Shown: positions 32,541-40,873 of the stretch, in pieces
How positions within the stretch are numbered: position 1 is the stretch's first letter
Layout of the letters: each line of letters starts with the position of its first letter
Assembly: GCA_964608325.1 (NCBI GenBank)
Contig: CAZSMX010000002.1
Coordinates: forward strand, 1 to 64,000
From: CAZRVH01 sp964608325
GTDB lineage: Bacteria > Patescibacteriota > Gracilibacteria > Peribacterales > Peribacteraceae
Reading direction: 5' to 3'
Length of the DNA stretch: 64,000 bases
Program-made: the position numbers and the translations under genes
The notes under the pieces: model-generated
Database searches by the model: none
The model's input: the letters and a program-made list of their open reading frames with translations, nothing else
Told to the model about the DNA's origin: nothing

Positions 32541-33248
32541 CTAGTTCGCGAACCGGAGGATGTCCTCCAGCGTGATGCCCTTGAAGTCTTCGGGCTTCAC
32601 CATCTTGTCGACCTTCCGAATGAAGGCCTCGGCTTCGGCCTTGTCGTCGCCGAAGAAGTCGAGGAGTACGGGCGTCAGCGTCTTCAGGTCTTCACGTTTT
32701 TTCAGGCTTTGGGCCGTCGTGAGGATCTTCTGCAGCTTGGCTTCGTCCCGTGCCGCGATGTTCGCGATCCGTTGGCACTGGCGGCACTTGCAGTCCGGAC
32801 CGCCGGTGTGGGCGGCCGTCTTGCCTGCGACGCCTTTCTTCTTCAAGGCCACGGTCACGACGACGGGGTCGTTCTTGGCGAGTGTGATGCCTTCGAACGC
32901 CGGCAACGTGCTCGGCATGCTGAGGCCGTCCCAATCGGGCGTGACCAGGTATAGCAGGCCATCTTGGACGTCTTCGACGACCATCGTCATGCTGCCGGGT
33001 TTCTTGGCAGCGAGGACGCCCTTCTGCAACGTCACGGTCACTTCGTCGTTCTCGCCAAGGGCGATCCCTTCGAACGCCGGCAGCACGGCCGGTTGGTCCA
33101 GGCTGTCGCCGGGAATTTCTAGGCTGAGCGCGCACCCTTCGGTGCTCGAGACGACGAACGTGGCGGCGCCGGGTTGCTTCTTGTCTTCGGCGTGCGTGGC
33201 GATCGCCATGGCGGCGACCAAACAGAGACTGAGGAACGAGCGTTTCAT
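32541..33248 (-). CDS. Secreted protein with duplicated domain, function unknown
   Basis: 235 residues from MKRSFLSLCLVAAMAIATHA, a clear signal peptide cleaved near residue 20. Two near-identical modules follow: PAVLPAFEGIALGENDEVTVTL at about 55-80 and STLPAFEGITLAKNDPVVVTVA at about 115-140, an internal duplication. Then come a CKCRQC motif (possible metal site) and a helical C-terminal part. I do not know the family. It has a strong SD (AAAGGAG), a nested hairpin in its leader (33282-33324) and an AT-rich consensus promoter, so it may be well expressed or regulated. Confidence 0.75.
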   Translation of the reverse strand: MKRSFLSLCLVAAMAIATHAEDKKQPGAATFVVSSTEGCALSLEIPGDSLDQPAVLPAFEGIALGENDEVTVTLQKGVLAAKKPGSMTMVVEDVQDGLLYLVTPDWDGLSMPSTLPAFEGITLAKNDPVVVTVALKKKGVAGKTAAHTGGPDCKCRQCQRIANIAARDEAKLQKILTTAQSLKKREDLKTLTPVLLDFFGDDKAEAEAFIRKVDKMVKPEDFKGITLEDILRFAN

Positions 33249-33281
33249 CCGCGGACTCCTTTCAAGGTGAACTTGTGTCTG

Positions 33282-33324
33282 CCCCGTGGGGCTCTGACTC
33301 CGAAAGGAGTCATAGCGCACGGGG
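33282..33324 (-). promoter_or_regulatory. Nested hairpin in the 5' leader of the 33248 gene
   Basis: Outer stem CCCCGTG/CACGGGG (33282-33288 with 33318-33324) and inner stem TGACTCC/GGAGTCA (33295-33301 with 33306-33312) with a four-base loop. It lies between promoter and SD. Possible mRNA stabiliser or regulatory element. Confidence 0.55.
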
Positions 33325-33353
33325 GAGGTGATGGTCTGAATGATCGGTTACAT

Positions 33354-33381
33354 ATAATAATAAAATTGTAATTTTTGTCAA
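33354..33381 (-). promoter_or_regulatory. Promoter of the 33248 gene
   Basis: Minus-strand TTGACA (33376-33381), 16-base AT-rich spacer, TATTAT (33354-33359). Followed by a leader of about 90 bases. Confidence 0.75.
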
Positions 33382-33466
33382 TGTCCTGATCCTTCTTTTT
33401 GTTCAAAAGACTTCCATCTATTGCGAAAATCGTTATCATCGTCGGGCTAGATTTTCGCCTTTCCCT

Positions 33467-36103
33467 ATGTCCCCGAAAGAATCCACTCCATCTCCCGATC
33501 AGCAGCCCCTCATGGGCGGTGACGGGGAAATGCTCTCCAGCGCAGGCCGCATCAGGCCGCGCCCGATCGTGAGCGAGATGGAGGAAAGCTACCTCGATTA
33601 CGCGATGAGCGTCATCGTCGCGCGCGCCCTCCCGGATGCCCGTGACGGCTTGAAGCCGGTGCACCGCCGCATCCTGTACTCCATGAATGAACTCGGACTC
33701 CGTTCCGGGGCCAAATTCCGCAAGTCCGCCCTCGTGGTGGGAGACGTGCTTGGAAAGTACCACCCGCACGGCGACAGCCCGGTGTACGAAGCGATGGTCC
33801 GTATGGCCCAGGACTTCTCCATGCGCTATCCGCTGATCCACGGACAGGGAAACTTCGGTTCCATCGACGGTGACGGCGCGGCCGCCATGCGTTACACCGA
33901 AGCGAAGATGGCGAAGATCACGGATGAGATCCTCCAGGACATCGACAAGAACACCGTCGACTTCCACCCGAACTACGACGCCAGCCGCAAGGAACCCGCC
34001 GTGCTTCCGTCCAAGATCCCGAACCTGCTCCTCAACGGTTCCGTCGGTATCGCCGTCGGTATGGCGACCAACATTCCCCCGCACAACCTGAACGAAGTGG
34101 TGAACGCGACCATGCACCTTTTGGAAAACGACGACGCGACGGTCGAGGACCTCCTGAAGTTCATCCAGGGTCCGGACTTCCCGACGGGAGGCATCGTGTA
34201 CGACAAGGAAGTCATCCGCCAGGCATACCTCACGGGGCGCGGTTCGCTCATGGTGCGCGGCAAGGCGGAGATCGAGGAGACGACGGGCGGCCGCTACCAC
34301 ATCCGCATCAGTGAAATTCCGTACCAGGTGAACAAGACGACGCTCATCGAAAAGATGGCCGATCTCGTCAATGAAAAGGTGATCGTGGGCATCAGCGACA
34401 TCCGCGACGAAACCGATCGCGAAGGCATCCGCATCATCATCGAACTCAAGAAGGATGCGTACCCGCAGAAGATCCTCAACCAGCTCTACAAGCACACCGA
34501 GCTCCAGAGCAGCTTCGGTTACAACATGATCGCACTGGCCGACGGCATCCAGCCGCGCCTCATGAACCTGCAGGAAATGCTCCAGGTCTTCATCGATCAC
34601 CGCCGCGTCGTCATCACCCGTCGCGTCACGTTCGACCGCGACCGCGCGAAGGAGCGCGCCCACGTTCTCGAAGGTCTTTCCATCGCCCTCGACCACATCG
34701 ACGAAGTCGTCGCGACCATCCGCAAGTCCGAGACGAAGGAGATCGCGCAGGAACAACTCATCAAGAAGTTCAAGCTTTCCGAAATCCAGGCCAAGGCCAT
34801 CCTCGATATGCGCCTCCAGACCCTCGCGGGACTCGAGCGCAAGAAAATCGAGGACGAACTGGCGGAGAAGAAGAAATTCATCGCCGAGTGCGAGGCGATC
34901 CTGAAGGACAAGAAGCGCATTGACCAGATCATGAAAGACGAACTCGCCGATATCAAAAAGTCCTACGGGGATGAGCGCCGCACGGCCATCGTCACCACGG
35001 CCGCGGGCGAGTTCTCCGCGAAGGATACGATCCCGAACGCCCCGATGATCGTCACGCTGACGCGCTCGGGCTACGTGAAGCGCAACTCGCCGTTGCAGTT
35101 CCGCGCGCAGAACCGCGGGGGCAAGGGCATCAAGGGCGCCGACGTGAAGGACGACGACGAAGTGCTGTCCATCCTGCACGTCATGAACCACGACGACCTC
35201 CTGTTCTTCACGAACACGGGCCGCGTGTTCCAGATGCCGGCGTACGAGCTGCCCCAGGCGGGCCGCATCGCGCGCGGACAGGCGATCGTGAACCTGCTCC
35301 AGCTCAAGCCGGAGGAGCGCATCACCGCCATCCTGAAAGCCGACCTCAGCCAAGTGAAGTACCTCTTCATGATCACCGACCTCGGTACCGTGAAGCGCAC
35401 GGAAGTCGCGGAGTTCGACAACATCCGCCGCAGCGGTCTCATTGCCCAGAAAATGCCGGAAGGGGAGGAGTTGAAGTGGGTGCTGGCGACCAATGGTCAG
35501 AACGAGATCCTTATCGTCTCCAAGAAAGGAAAGGCCATCCGCTTCCCGGAGGACGACGTGCGTTCCATGGGCCGCGCCGCCGCGGGCGTCATCGGCATCC
35601 GTTTGGATGACAACGACCGCGTGGTGGAAGCCGGAGTGATTCGCGACGCGTCGAAGAGTAGCTTGATGGTGGTGATGGAGAACGGACTCGGCAAGATGAG
35701 CCCCGTCACCGAATACCGCTTCCAGGGACGCGGAGGCAGCGGCGTGAAGGCCGCCCAGCTCACCGCGAAGACCGGTGACATCATCGGAGCCGTCGTTCTC
35801 GAGGAAGGCGCCCAGGGAGACCTGCTGTGCATCTCCCGCGAAGGCCAGACGATCCGCATGTCGCTCTCCGATATCCCGAGCCGCGGACGCGCCACGCAGG
35901 GCGTCATCGTGATGCGCCTGGATCCGCCGGATAAGGTGGCTACCATGAGCGTCGTGATGTTCGACAAGGAAGCCGAGGAAGCCATTTTGGCTGCTGCCGC
36001 CGAGGAGCGCGAAGGGGAGACGGAACAGCTCTTCGAAGAGGCTGAATTGATCGAAAAGGCCGCCAAGAAGAGCAAAAAGAAGGCGATGAAGGAGGTGAAG
36101 TGA
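33467..36103 (+). CDS. gyrA: DNA gyrase subunit A
   Basis: 878 residues. The breakage-reunion domain begins after a 35-residue extension (IVSEMEESYLDYAMSVIVARALPDARDGLKPV across the junction); the catalytic Tyr is near residue 143 in AAMRYTEAK. A coiled-coil tower and a C-terminal beta-pinwheel with the GyrA-box-like QNRGGKG near 548 follow; that box supports gyrase over topoisomerase IV. The quinolone region reads GDSPVYEAMVRMAQ. It introduces negative supercoils with GyrB, which is not in this window. The C-terminus is Lys-rich. A terminator follows at 36121. Confidence 0.95.
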   Translation: MSPKESTPSPDQQPLMGGDGEMLSSAGRIRPRPIVSEMEESYLDYAMSVIVARALPDARDGLKPVHRRILYSMNELGLRSGAKFRKSALVVGDVLGKYHPHGDSPVYEAMVRMAQDFSMRYPLIHGQGNFGSIDGDGAAAMRYTEAKMAKITDEILQDIDKNTVDFHPNYDASRKEPAVLPSKIPNLLLNGSVGIAVGMATNIPPHNLNEVVNATMHLLENDDATVEDLLKFIQGPDFPTGGIVYDKEVIRQAYLTGRGSLMVRGKAEIEETTGGRYHIRISEIPYQVNKTTLIEKMADLVNEKVIVGISDIRDETDREGIRIIIELKKDAYPQKILNQLYKHTELQSSFGYNMIALADGIQPRLMNLQEMLQVFIDHRRVVITRRVTFDRDRAKERAHVLEGLSIALDHIDEVVATIRKSETKEIAQEQLIKKFKLSEIQAKAILDMRLQTLAGLERKKIEDELAEKKKFIAECEAILKDKKRIDQIMKDELADIKKSYGDERRTAIVTTAAGEFSAKDTIPNAPMIVTLTRSGYVKRNSPLQFRAQNRGGKGIKGADVKDDDEVLSILHVMNHDDLLFFTNTGRVFQMPAYELPQAGRIARGQAIVNLLQLKPEERITAILKADLSQVKYLFMITDLGTVKRTEVAEFDNIRRSGLIAQKMPEGEELKWVLATNGQNEILIVSKKGKAIRFPEDDVRSMGRAAAGVIGIRLDDNDRVVEAGVIRDASKSSLMVVMENGLGKMSPVTEYRFQGRGGSGVKAAQLTAKTGDIIGAVVLEEGAQGDLLCISREGQTIRMSLSDIPSRGRATQGVIVMRLDPPDKVATMSVVMFDKEAEEAILAAAAEEREGETEQLFEEAELIEKAAKKSKKKAMKEVK

Positions 36104-36120
36104 TAAAAATGCATCTATAA

Positions 36121-36153
36121 AAAGACCGTCGGATATAAAATCTGACGGTCTTT
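36121..36153 (+). terminator. Terminator of gyrA
   Basis: AAAGACCGTCGGAT pairs with ATCTGACGGTCTTT, a 14-pair stem with one wobble; the closing T-run is short. Confidence 0.75.
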
Positions 36154-36179
36154 CGATGGGTTCTTATCAACGGATGTCC

Positions 36180-36707
36180 TTATATTCCGATGATCCCCAT
36201 GTCCATGAGTTTGCTAAAAATTGCACGGTACCGATATGGATGGTCGCCCCCGATGTTCATGCGAGGGAAGTGCATTTGAACATCGGGGAATGCTTCCCGG
36301 AGTGTACGTTGCGTCGCTTCGCAGTAGCCGTAACAGCATGTAGTGAATGCTATAATGCCTTGAGGCCTTATTTCTTCCATGCTGCGTCGAAACCATAGCA
36401 TTTGCTCCTCGGATAAAGGCTGTTCGCCGCACGTGCCCTCAAAGATGAGGTCGATGGGCTTGAGGAATTTCATCGGTTTGCCGCGCTGCCATAGCTCGCA
36501 CTCAGGGCCTTCTTGCGAAACTTCAAGTTTGTTTCCGTCTTGAACAATGCGCAAGAAGCTATTGAAAACAGCAAGATACGTTGCCGCGTTATGCGGGAAA
36601 AATGGGGTCATGTGATCACCGTTCGTGTAAAAGGGCAGAATTGTTGATAGAACCTTATTAATATTATGTAACATAAAATGTATATTGTCAATACTCTGTG
36701 TCTCCAT
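36180..36707 (-). CDS. Hypothetical protein, AT-richer than neighbours
   Basis: 175 residues, METQSIDNIHFMLHNINKVLS at the start. It has a TTCCYGYCEATQRTLREAF segment with three Cys and no signal peptide or membrane helix. Family unknown. Codon use is less GC-rich than gyrA or hrcA, which may mean later acquisition. Oriented towards gyrA, with the gyrA terminator between them. Function not assigned. Confidence 0.55.
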   Translation of the reverse strand: METQSIDNIHFMLHNINKVLSTILPFYTNGDHMTPFFPHNAATYLAVFNSFLRIVQDGNKLEVSQEGPECELWQRGKPMKFLKPIDLIFEGTCGEQPLSEEQMLWFRRSMEEIRPQGIIAFTTCCYGYCEATQRTLREAFPDVQMHFPRMNIGGDHPYRYRAIFSKLMDMGIIGI

Positions 36708-36723
36708 TATTGCTTAAATTCGC

Positions 36724-36751
36724 TTGCCTTACAGCTTATTTGCCTTAGAAT
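36724..36751 (+). promoter_or_regulatory. rpmE promoter, probably leaderless
   Basis: TTGCCT (36724-36729), 16-base spacer, TAGAAT (36746-36751); the ATG is nine bases further on. Confidence 0.65.
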
Positions 36752-36760
36752 CCCCGCACT

Positions 36761-36979
36761 ATGAAGACCGGAATCCACCCTGAAATGCACGCCGATGCCA
36801 AAATGACCTGCACCAACTGCGGGGCAGTGTACGAAATCCCGAGCACGGTTAAGGAGCAAACGGTGGAAACCTGCCGCGCCTGCCACCCGATCTACACGGG
36901 TAAGCGCCAGACCGAGCGCCGCGGAGGCCGCATCGACCGCTTCAAGAGCCGTCTCGAGAAGAGCGGAAAGAAGGCCTAA
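36761..36979 (+). CDS. rpmE: 50S ribosomal protein L31
   Basis: 72 residues with the family pattern MKTGIHPEMHADAKMTCTNCG...VETCRACHPIYTGKRQ...GRIDRFKSRL. The zinc ligands CTNC and CRAC are present, so this is the zinc-binding (C+) form. No SD is seen; the promoter -10 is nine bases upstream. Confidence 0.95.
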   Translation: MKTGIHPEMHADAKMTCTNCGAVYEIPSTVKEQTVETCRACHPIYTGKRQTERRGGRIDRFKSRLEKSGKKA

Positions 36980-37005
36980 ATCAGCGTTTTTCCTGGTATC
37001 CGGAT

Positions 37006-37032
37006 CTGGCACTCAGGGCTTTAAAGTGCTAT
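37006..37032 (+). promoter_or_regulatory. CIRCE operator overlapping the hrcA promoter
   Basis: CTGGCACTC-N9-AAGTGCTAT matches the CIRCE consensus TTAGCACTC-N9-GAGTGCTAA at 7 of 9 positions in each arm. The right arm overlaps a TATAAT -10 (37030-37035). HrcA bound here would block its own promoter. Confidence 0.85.
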
Positions 37033-37043
37033 AATCAGAGTAT

Positions 37044-37754
37044 ATGAATACCAGGCAGGCCAAGCTATTAGCTGCCATCATCGACGAATTCATACAAACC
37101 GCCATTCCCGTCGGAAGCAAGCAGATCATCGACAGCGGCGTGTTTCCTTTGTCTTGCGCCACGATCCGCAACGAAATGAGGGTGCTTGGCGAGGAAGGCT
37201 TCCTGGAACAGCCCCATATTTCCGCTGGAAGAGTCCCGACGGCCAAGGGATACCGTATTTACGTGCGGGATTTCATGGAGCCGACGAGCCAGGAGAAGAA
37301 AGTTCGTACCAAGTTCAACGAACTCAAGGAGCAGTATTTCGAGCGCAAGGACCAGGAGCGCGTGTACGAGGCGGTCGCGTTGCTTTCGAAGATGATCCCG
37401 CAGGTCGCGTTCGCCACCGTGCCCCACAAGGAGCGCGTGTACTACATGGGGCTGGCGAACACGCTGCGCCTTCCGGAATTCCAGAACGATCCGGTGATGG
37501 CGAGCGGCGTTGTCGAAGTGCTGGAACAGCGCGTCTCCAACCTGCTCGACCACGTCGAAGTGGATGACAAGGTGCGCTACTACATCGGCGAGGACCATCT
37601 CCTCCCGGAGATCCAGAGTTGCAGCCTCATCATCAAGGGATTCAAGGTGCGTGACCAGAAGGGAGTGATCGGCGTCATCGGTCCCATGCGCATGGATTAC
37701 GCCTACAACACGGTCGCGCTCGATCTCGTTTCGGACTTACTCAAAACCGCCTAA
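37044..37754 (+). CDS. hrcA: Heat-inducible transcription repressor HrcA (short form)
   Basis: 236 residues, about 100 shorter than typical HrcA (about 340). The winged-helix domain is intact: LLAAIIDEFIQTAIPVGSKQI, CATIRNEMRVLGEEGFLEQPHISAGRVPTAKGYR (split here by one short gap), followed by a reduced GAF-like dimerisation core ending VIGVIGPMRMDYAYNTVALDLVSDLL, the usual C-terminus. It has lost middle sequence rather than its ends. The CIRCE site directly upstream supports autoregulation. The ATG is eight bases after TATAAT. No dnaK or grpE follows in this window. Confidence 0.9.
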   Translation: MNTRQAKLLAAIIDEFIQTAIPVGSKQIIDSGVFPLSCATIRNEMRVLGEEGFLEQPHISAGRVPTAKGYRIYVRDFMEPTSQEKKVRTKFNELKEQYFERKDQERVYEAVALLSKMIPQVAFATVPHKERVYYMGLANTLRLPEFQNDPVMASGVVEVLEQRVSNLLDHVEVDDKVRYYIGEDHLLPEIQSCSLIIKGFKVRDQKGVIGVIGPMRMDYAYNTVALDLVSDLLKTA

Positions 37755-37767
37755 GATCCAGACACAC

Positions 37768-40464
37768 ATGACGCCCATGCTTCTCCAAGTCCGGCCCGGC
37801 CAGGAAAACGAACGCGGTCCGCAGTACATGGAATCCGCGCTCGCGGCGTTCCATTCGCTGGCGGGGGATGAGCCCCTGGGTCTCGAGATGGGCTATGCCG
37901 ACGGCAAGGTTTCGCTCTTCGTCCGCACGACGGAGAACAGCGCCTCGCTCATCGAAAGCCAGTTGTACGCGCAGTATCCGGACACCGACATCGAATTTCT
38001 GATGAAGGATCCGTTCGCCACGAAGGAGAATGAAGAGGTCGTGTCCATGGACATGACGCTCGACAGCCCGGACATCTTCCCCATCAAGCGCCATCCGCAG
38101 TTCGACGACCTCCTGAGCGGCGCGAACATGGACCCCATCGCGGGCATCCTCTCCGCCTTGGCGCGTTACCCGTTGCCGACCATGCGCGGCCACGTGCAGA
38201 TCGCCATCGAACCCGCCCCGTCCAAGTACCGCAAGCGCGCTCTCCGCGTGTTGCCGCTGCTGGGAAAGGGGATCGCGGGACTCTCCCCAAAGTACGCATC
38301 GTTCTTCGCGTCCCTGGCGCTCAGCAGGGGGTGGAAGCGCCTCGCCGTGTTCCCGCTCTACATGATGCTGGGAGGATTCCGCACCTGGAAAGTGTTCTCC
38401 AAGATCCAGGCCGCCGTCTCCGACGGGAAGAAGGGTTCCGACGACAGCAGCGATGCCACCAGCTCCCGCAGCCACGAAAAGGAAGACAGCGTCGCCGCCG
38501 CGAAGGACAAAATGAACAGGCTGCTGTTCTTCTGCAACATGCGCCTCAGCGTCGTGGTGCCCAAGGGGCATGCAGCCGAAGGCCGCAAGAAGCTTATGGA
38601 AATGGCCTCCGCTTTCCGCCAGTTCACACTGCCGCAGACCAACGAATTCGCGACGCTCGAACCCGTGGAAAGCGCCTCCATTCCGTTGGGATTCAAGTCG
38701 TCCAAGTTCGCCTTCAGCAACGAGGAGCTCGCGACGTTGTGGCATGTGCCCACCATTCTCGTCCAGACCCAGAACCTCGATCGTGTGATCTCGAAGAAAC
38801 TCGAACCGCCGGTGAATCTCCCGATTCCGGGCGTCACCGATCCTCCTGAGAACCTTACCATTTTGGGGGAGGCAAACTTCCACGGAAGGCGCACCAAGTT
38901 CGGCGTCCGCCTGGATGACCGCCGCCGCCACGTCTACGTCATCGGAAAGACAGGTATGGGTAAGTCCACCATTCTGGAAAACATGGTGTACAGCGACATC
39001 ATGGCCGGCAAGGGCGTGGGCGTCATCGATCCGCACGGGGATCTCATCGAGGCCATCCTCCGCTTTACCCCGAAGGAGCGCAGCAACGACGTCATTCTCT
39101 TCGAGCCGTCCGACAAGGATTTCCCGATCTCCTTCAACATGTTGGAGGCGCCGAATCCGGACCAGCGGTCGCTCGTCGCGTCCGGCCTCATGAGCGTGTT
39201 CACGAAGCTCTGGCCCGAGGCGTTCTCCGGACGCATGGAGCACATCCTGCGCAATACCTTGCTGGCGTTGCTGGAGAACCAGGGGTCATCCATGCTCGGC
39301 ATCCTGCGCATGTTCGGAGACGACGCGTACCGCGCCAAGATCGTGTCCAATATCACGGATCCCGTGGTGAAGAGCTTCTGGGAAGTGGAATACGCCGGTT
39401 GGTCCGATAAATACCGCACGGAAGCCATCGCGGCCATCCAGAACAAGGTAGGACAGCTGCTCACGACCCCGCTCATCCGCAATATCGTGGGGCAGGTGAA
39501 GAGCACCTTGGATATCCGCCATGCCATGGACACGGGCAAGATCGTGCTCGTGAACCTCAGCAAGGGAAAGATCGGCGAGGACACGGCCGCCTTCCTGGGT
39601 TCCATGCTCGTCACGAAGTTCCAGATCGACGCCATGAGCCGCGCCGACATCCCCGAAAAGGAACGCAAGGACTTCTTCCTGTACGTGGACGAGTTCCAGA
39701 ACTTCGCCACCAAGTCGTTCGCAACCATCCTCTCCGAGGCCCGCAAGTACCGCCTGAGCCTTACCATGGCCCATCAGTACATCGGCCAGTTGATGATCGG
39801 CGGCAGCGATTCCTCCCTGAAGGATGCCGTGTTCGGAAACGTCGGTTCCATCGTGAGCTTCCAGGTCGGTTCGGACGATGCCGAGCCGCTGAGCCTGCAG
39901 TTCGAGGAAATGGCCATGCCGAAGGACATCCTCAGCCTCCCGAAGTACCACGCCTACATGCGCGTGCTCATCGACGGTATCGCCACCAAGCCCTTCTCCG
40001 TGGCCACCCTGCCGCCGCCGAAGGTGGAAGGCGGGGAAGACCGCGTGGACGTGCTGCGCGCCCTCTCGCGCGAGCGCTATAGCGAGAAGAGGTCGGTGGT
40101 GGAGGAGAAGATCCTGCGCTGGGCCAATAGCGGCGTCGAAGCCGCCATCCAAAAGAAGACCGATGAGAAGGCGAAGGAAAAAGAGGACGAAGAGCGCAAG
40201 AAGGCCCGCGCGAAGGGTATGAAGCTGGACGAATACCGCAAGTGGCGCGACCGCGAGATGTGGGTGAACACCTACAACGCCATCAAGAAGAAGCAGATGC
40301 TGCAGGAGCCGGTGACCGATGCCGAACTGAAGGAGTTGGCAGAGCTGACGCCAAAGCTGGAAGCGACGGGAGGCCTGCCCCCGCCCAGTAAATCGATGTT
40401 GGACGCCGTCGCCAAGAAAGAGGGGAAGCTGACGAAGAAGAGCGAAGGAGAAGCTGCAGCCTGA
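37768..40464 (+). CDS. Conjugation/T4SS-type DNA-translocating ATPase (VirD4/TraG-like, DUF87 type)
   Basis: 898 residues. Walker A GKTGMGKST near residue 392 follows RRRHVYVI; Walker B with DEFQNF is near 634 (FFLYVDEFQNFATKSFATIL), and the ATPase domain ends with an arginine-rich segment. The N-terminal third contains a possible membrane-near helix (ASFFASLALSRGWKRLAVFP) and a Ser/Asp/Lys linker. The C-terminal 140 residues are a charged helix. Such chromosomal VirD4-like ATPases are common in CPR genomes; no relaxase or other T4SS gene is seen here, so it may serve DNA or protein transport of another kind. It starts 14 bases after hrcA and is probably cotranscribed with it. Confidence 0.85.
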   Translation: MTPMLLQVRPGQENERGPQYMESALAAFHSLAGDEPLGLEMGYADGKVSLFVRTTENSASLIESQLYAQYPDTDIEFLMKDPFATKENEEVVSMDMTLDSPDIFPIKRHPQFDDLLSGANMDPIAGILSALARYPLPTMRGHVQIAIEPAPSKYRKRALRVLPLLGKGIAGLSPKYASFFASLALSRGWKRLAVFPLYMMLGGFRTWKVFSKIQAAVSDGKKGSDDSSDATSSRSHEKEDSVAAAKDKMNRLLFFCNMRLSVVVPKGHAAEGRKKLMEMASAFRQFTLPQTNEFATLEPVESASIPLGFKSSKFAFSNEELATLWHVPTILVQTQNLDRVISKKLEPPVNLPIPGVTDPPENLTILGEANFHGRRTKFGVRLDDRRRHVYVIGKTGMGKSTILENMVYSDIMAGKGVGVIDPHGDLIEAILRFTPKERSNDVILFEPSDKDFPISFNMLEAPNPDQRSLVASGLMSVFTKLWPEAFSGRMEHILRNTLLALLENQGSSMLGILRMFGDDAYRAKIVSNITDPVVKSFWEVEYAGWSDKYRTEAIAAIQNKVGQLLTTPLIRNIVGQVKSTLDIRHAMDTGKIVLVNLSKGKIGEDTAAFLGSMLVTKFQIDAMSRADIPEKERKDFFLYVDEFQNFATKSFATILSEARKYRLSLTMAHQYIGQLMIGGSDSSLKDAVFGNVGSIVSFQVGSDDAEPLSLQFEEMAMPKDILSLPKYHAYMRVLIDGIATKPFSVATLPPPKVEGGEDRVDVLRALSRERYSEKRSVVEEKILRWANSGVEAAIQKKTDEKAKEKEDEERKKARAKGMKLDEYRKWRDREMWVNTYNAIKKKQMLQEPVTDAELKELAELTPKLEATGGLPPPSKSMLDAVAKKEGKLTKKSEGEAAA

Positions 40465-40486
40465 ACGATTGTGCTAGCATGGGGTC

Positions 40487-40873
40487 ATGTTGAGCGTGGA
40501 AACCATGGCAGAACAGGCAAAAATCCTCCGGTATGTCGAGGAATTGCTGCCTTTTTTGGATTCTCCAGCGAAGCAAGAACGTTTGCTCCAGGCGATCGAT
40601 GCCGCCGGATGGGACCTTGATGCGATGAAGAATGCGTTGGTCGTCGAGGGATACATGTCCCTTCCTGCCGGGAAGTCGCATCAATTCGGTGGTCATGAGT
40701 ATTATCCGCGTGCGGAAGAGCACGTCGGATCGAACGAAACAGCCACGCGTATCATCGATGAACAGAACGACCTGACGGTGCGTGCGATCAATAGGGCACT
40801 GGGACTCAGCGTGCCATTACCCCGATCAACATCCGTCCGTACGGATAGAATACGAGCGCCAGAATTCCGATGA
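40487..40873 (+). CDS. Hypothetical protein
   Basis: 128 residues, soluble and helical at the N-terminus (ILRYVEELLPFLDSPAKQERLLQAIDAAGWD). Not recognised. The 3' 68 bases overlap the 3' end of the diacylglycerol kinase gene on the other strand, a large convergent overlap, so the last 20 residues may be little constrained. The extended-looking TGCTAGCAT places a -10 six bases before the ATG. Confidence 0.6.
   Translation: MLSVETMAEQAKILRYVEELLPFLDSPAKQERLLQAIDAAGWDLDAMKNALVVEGYMSLPAGKSHQFGGHEYYPRAEEHVGSNETATRIIDEQNDLTVRAINRALGLSVPLPRSTSVRTDRIRAPEFR

Noticed and set aside
33245..35353. A 700-codon open frame on the minus strand opposite gyrA
   Set aside because: It is the GC-rich antisense shadow of gyrA; gyrA has unmistakable motifs and the antisense product has a biased, repetitive composition with no family features. 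The same applies to the long frames opposite hrcA/T4SS ATPase (37741-39243), glyA (41964-43160), pgi (28022-29299) and tig/secF (16615-18453).
37768..40464. Integrative conjugative element
   Set aside because: Only the VirD4-like ATPase is present; no relaxase, other T4SS genes, integrase or attachment repeats are nearby, and the gene follows hrcA in an ordinary context.
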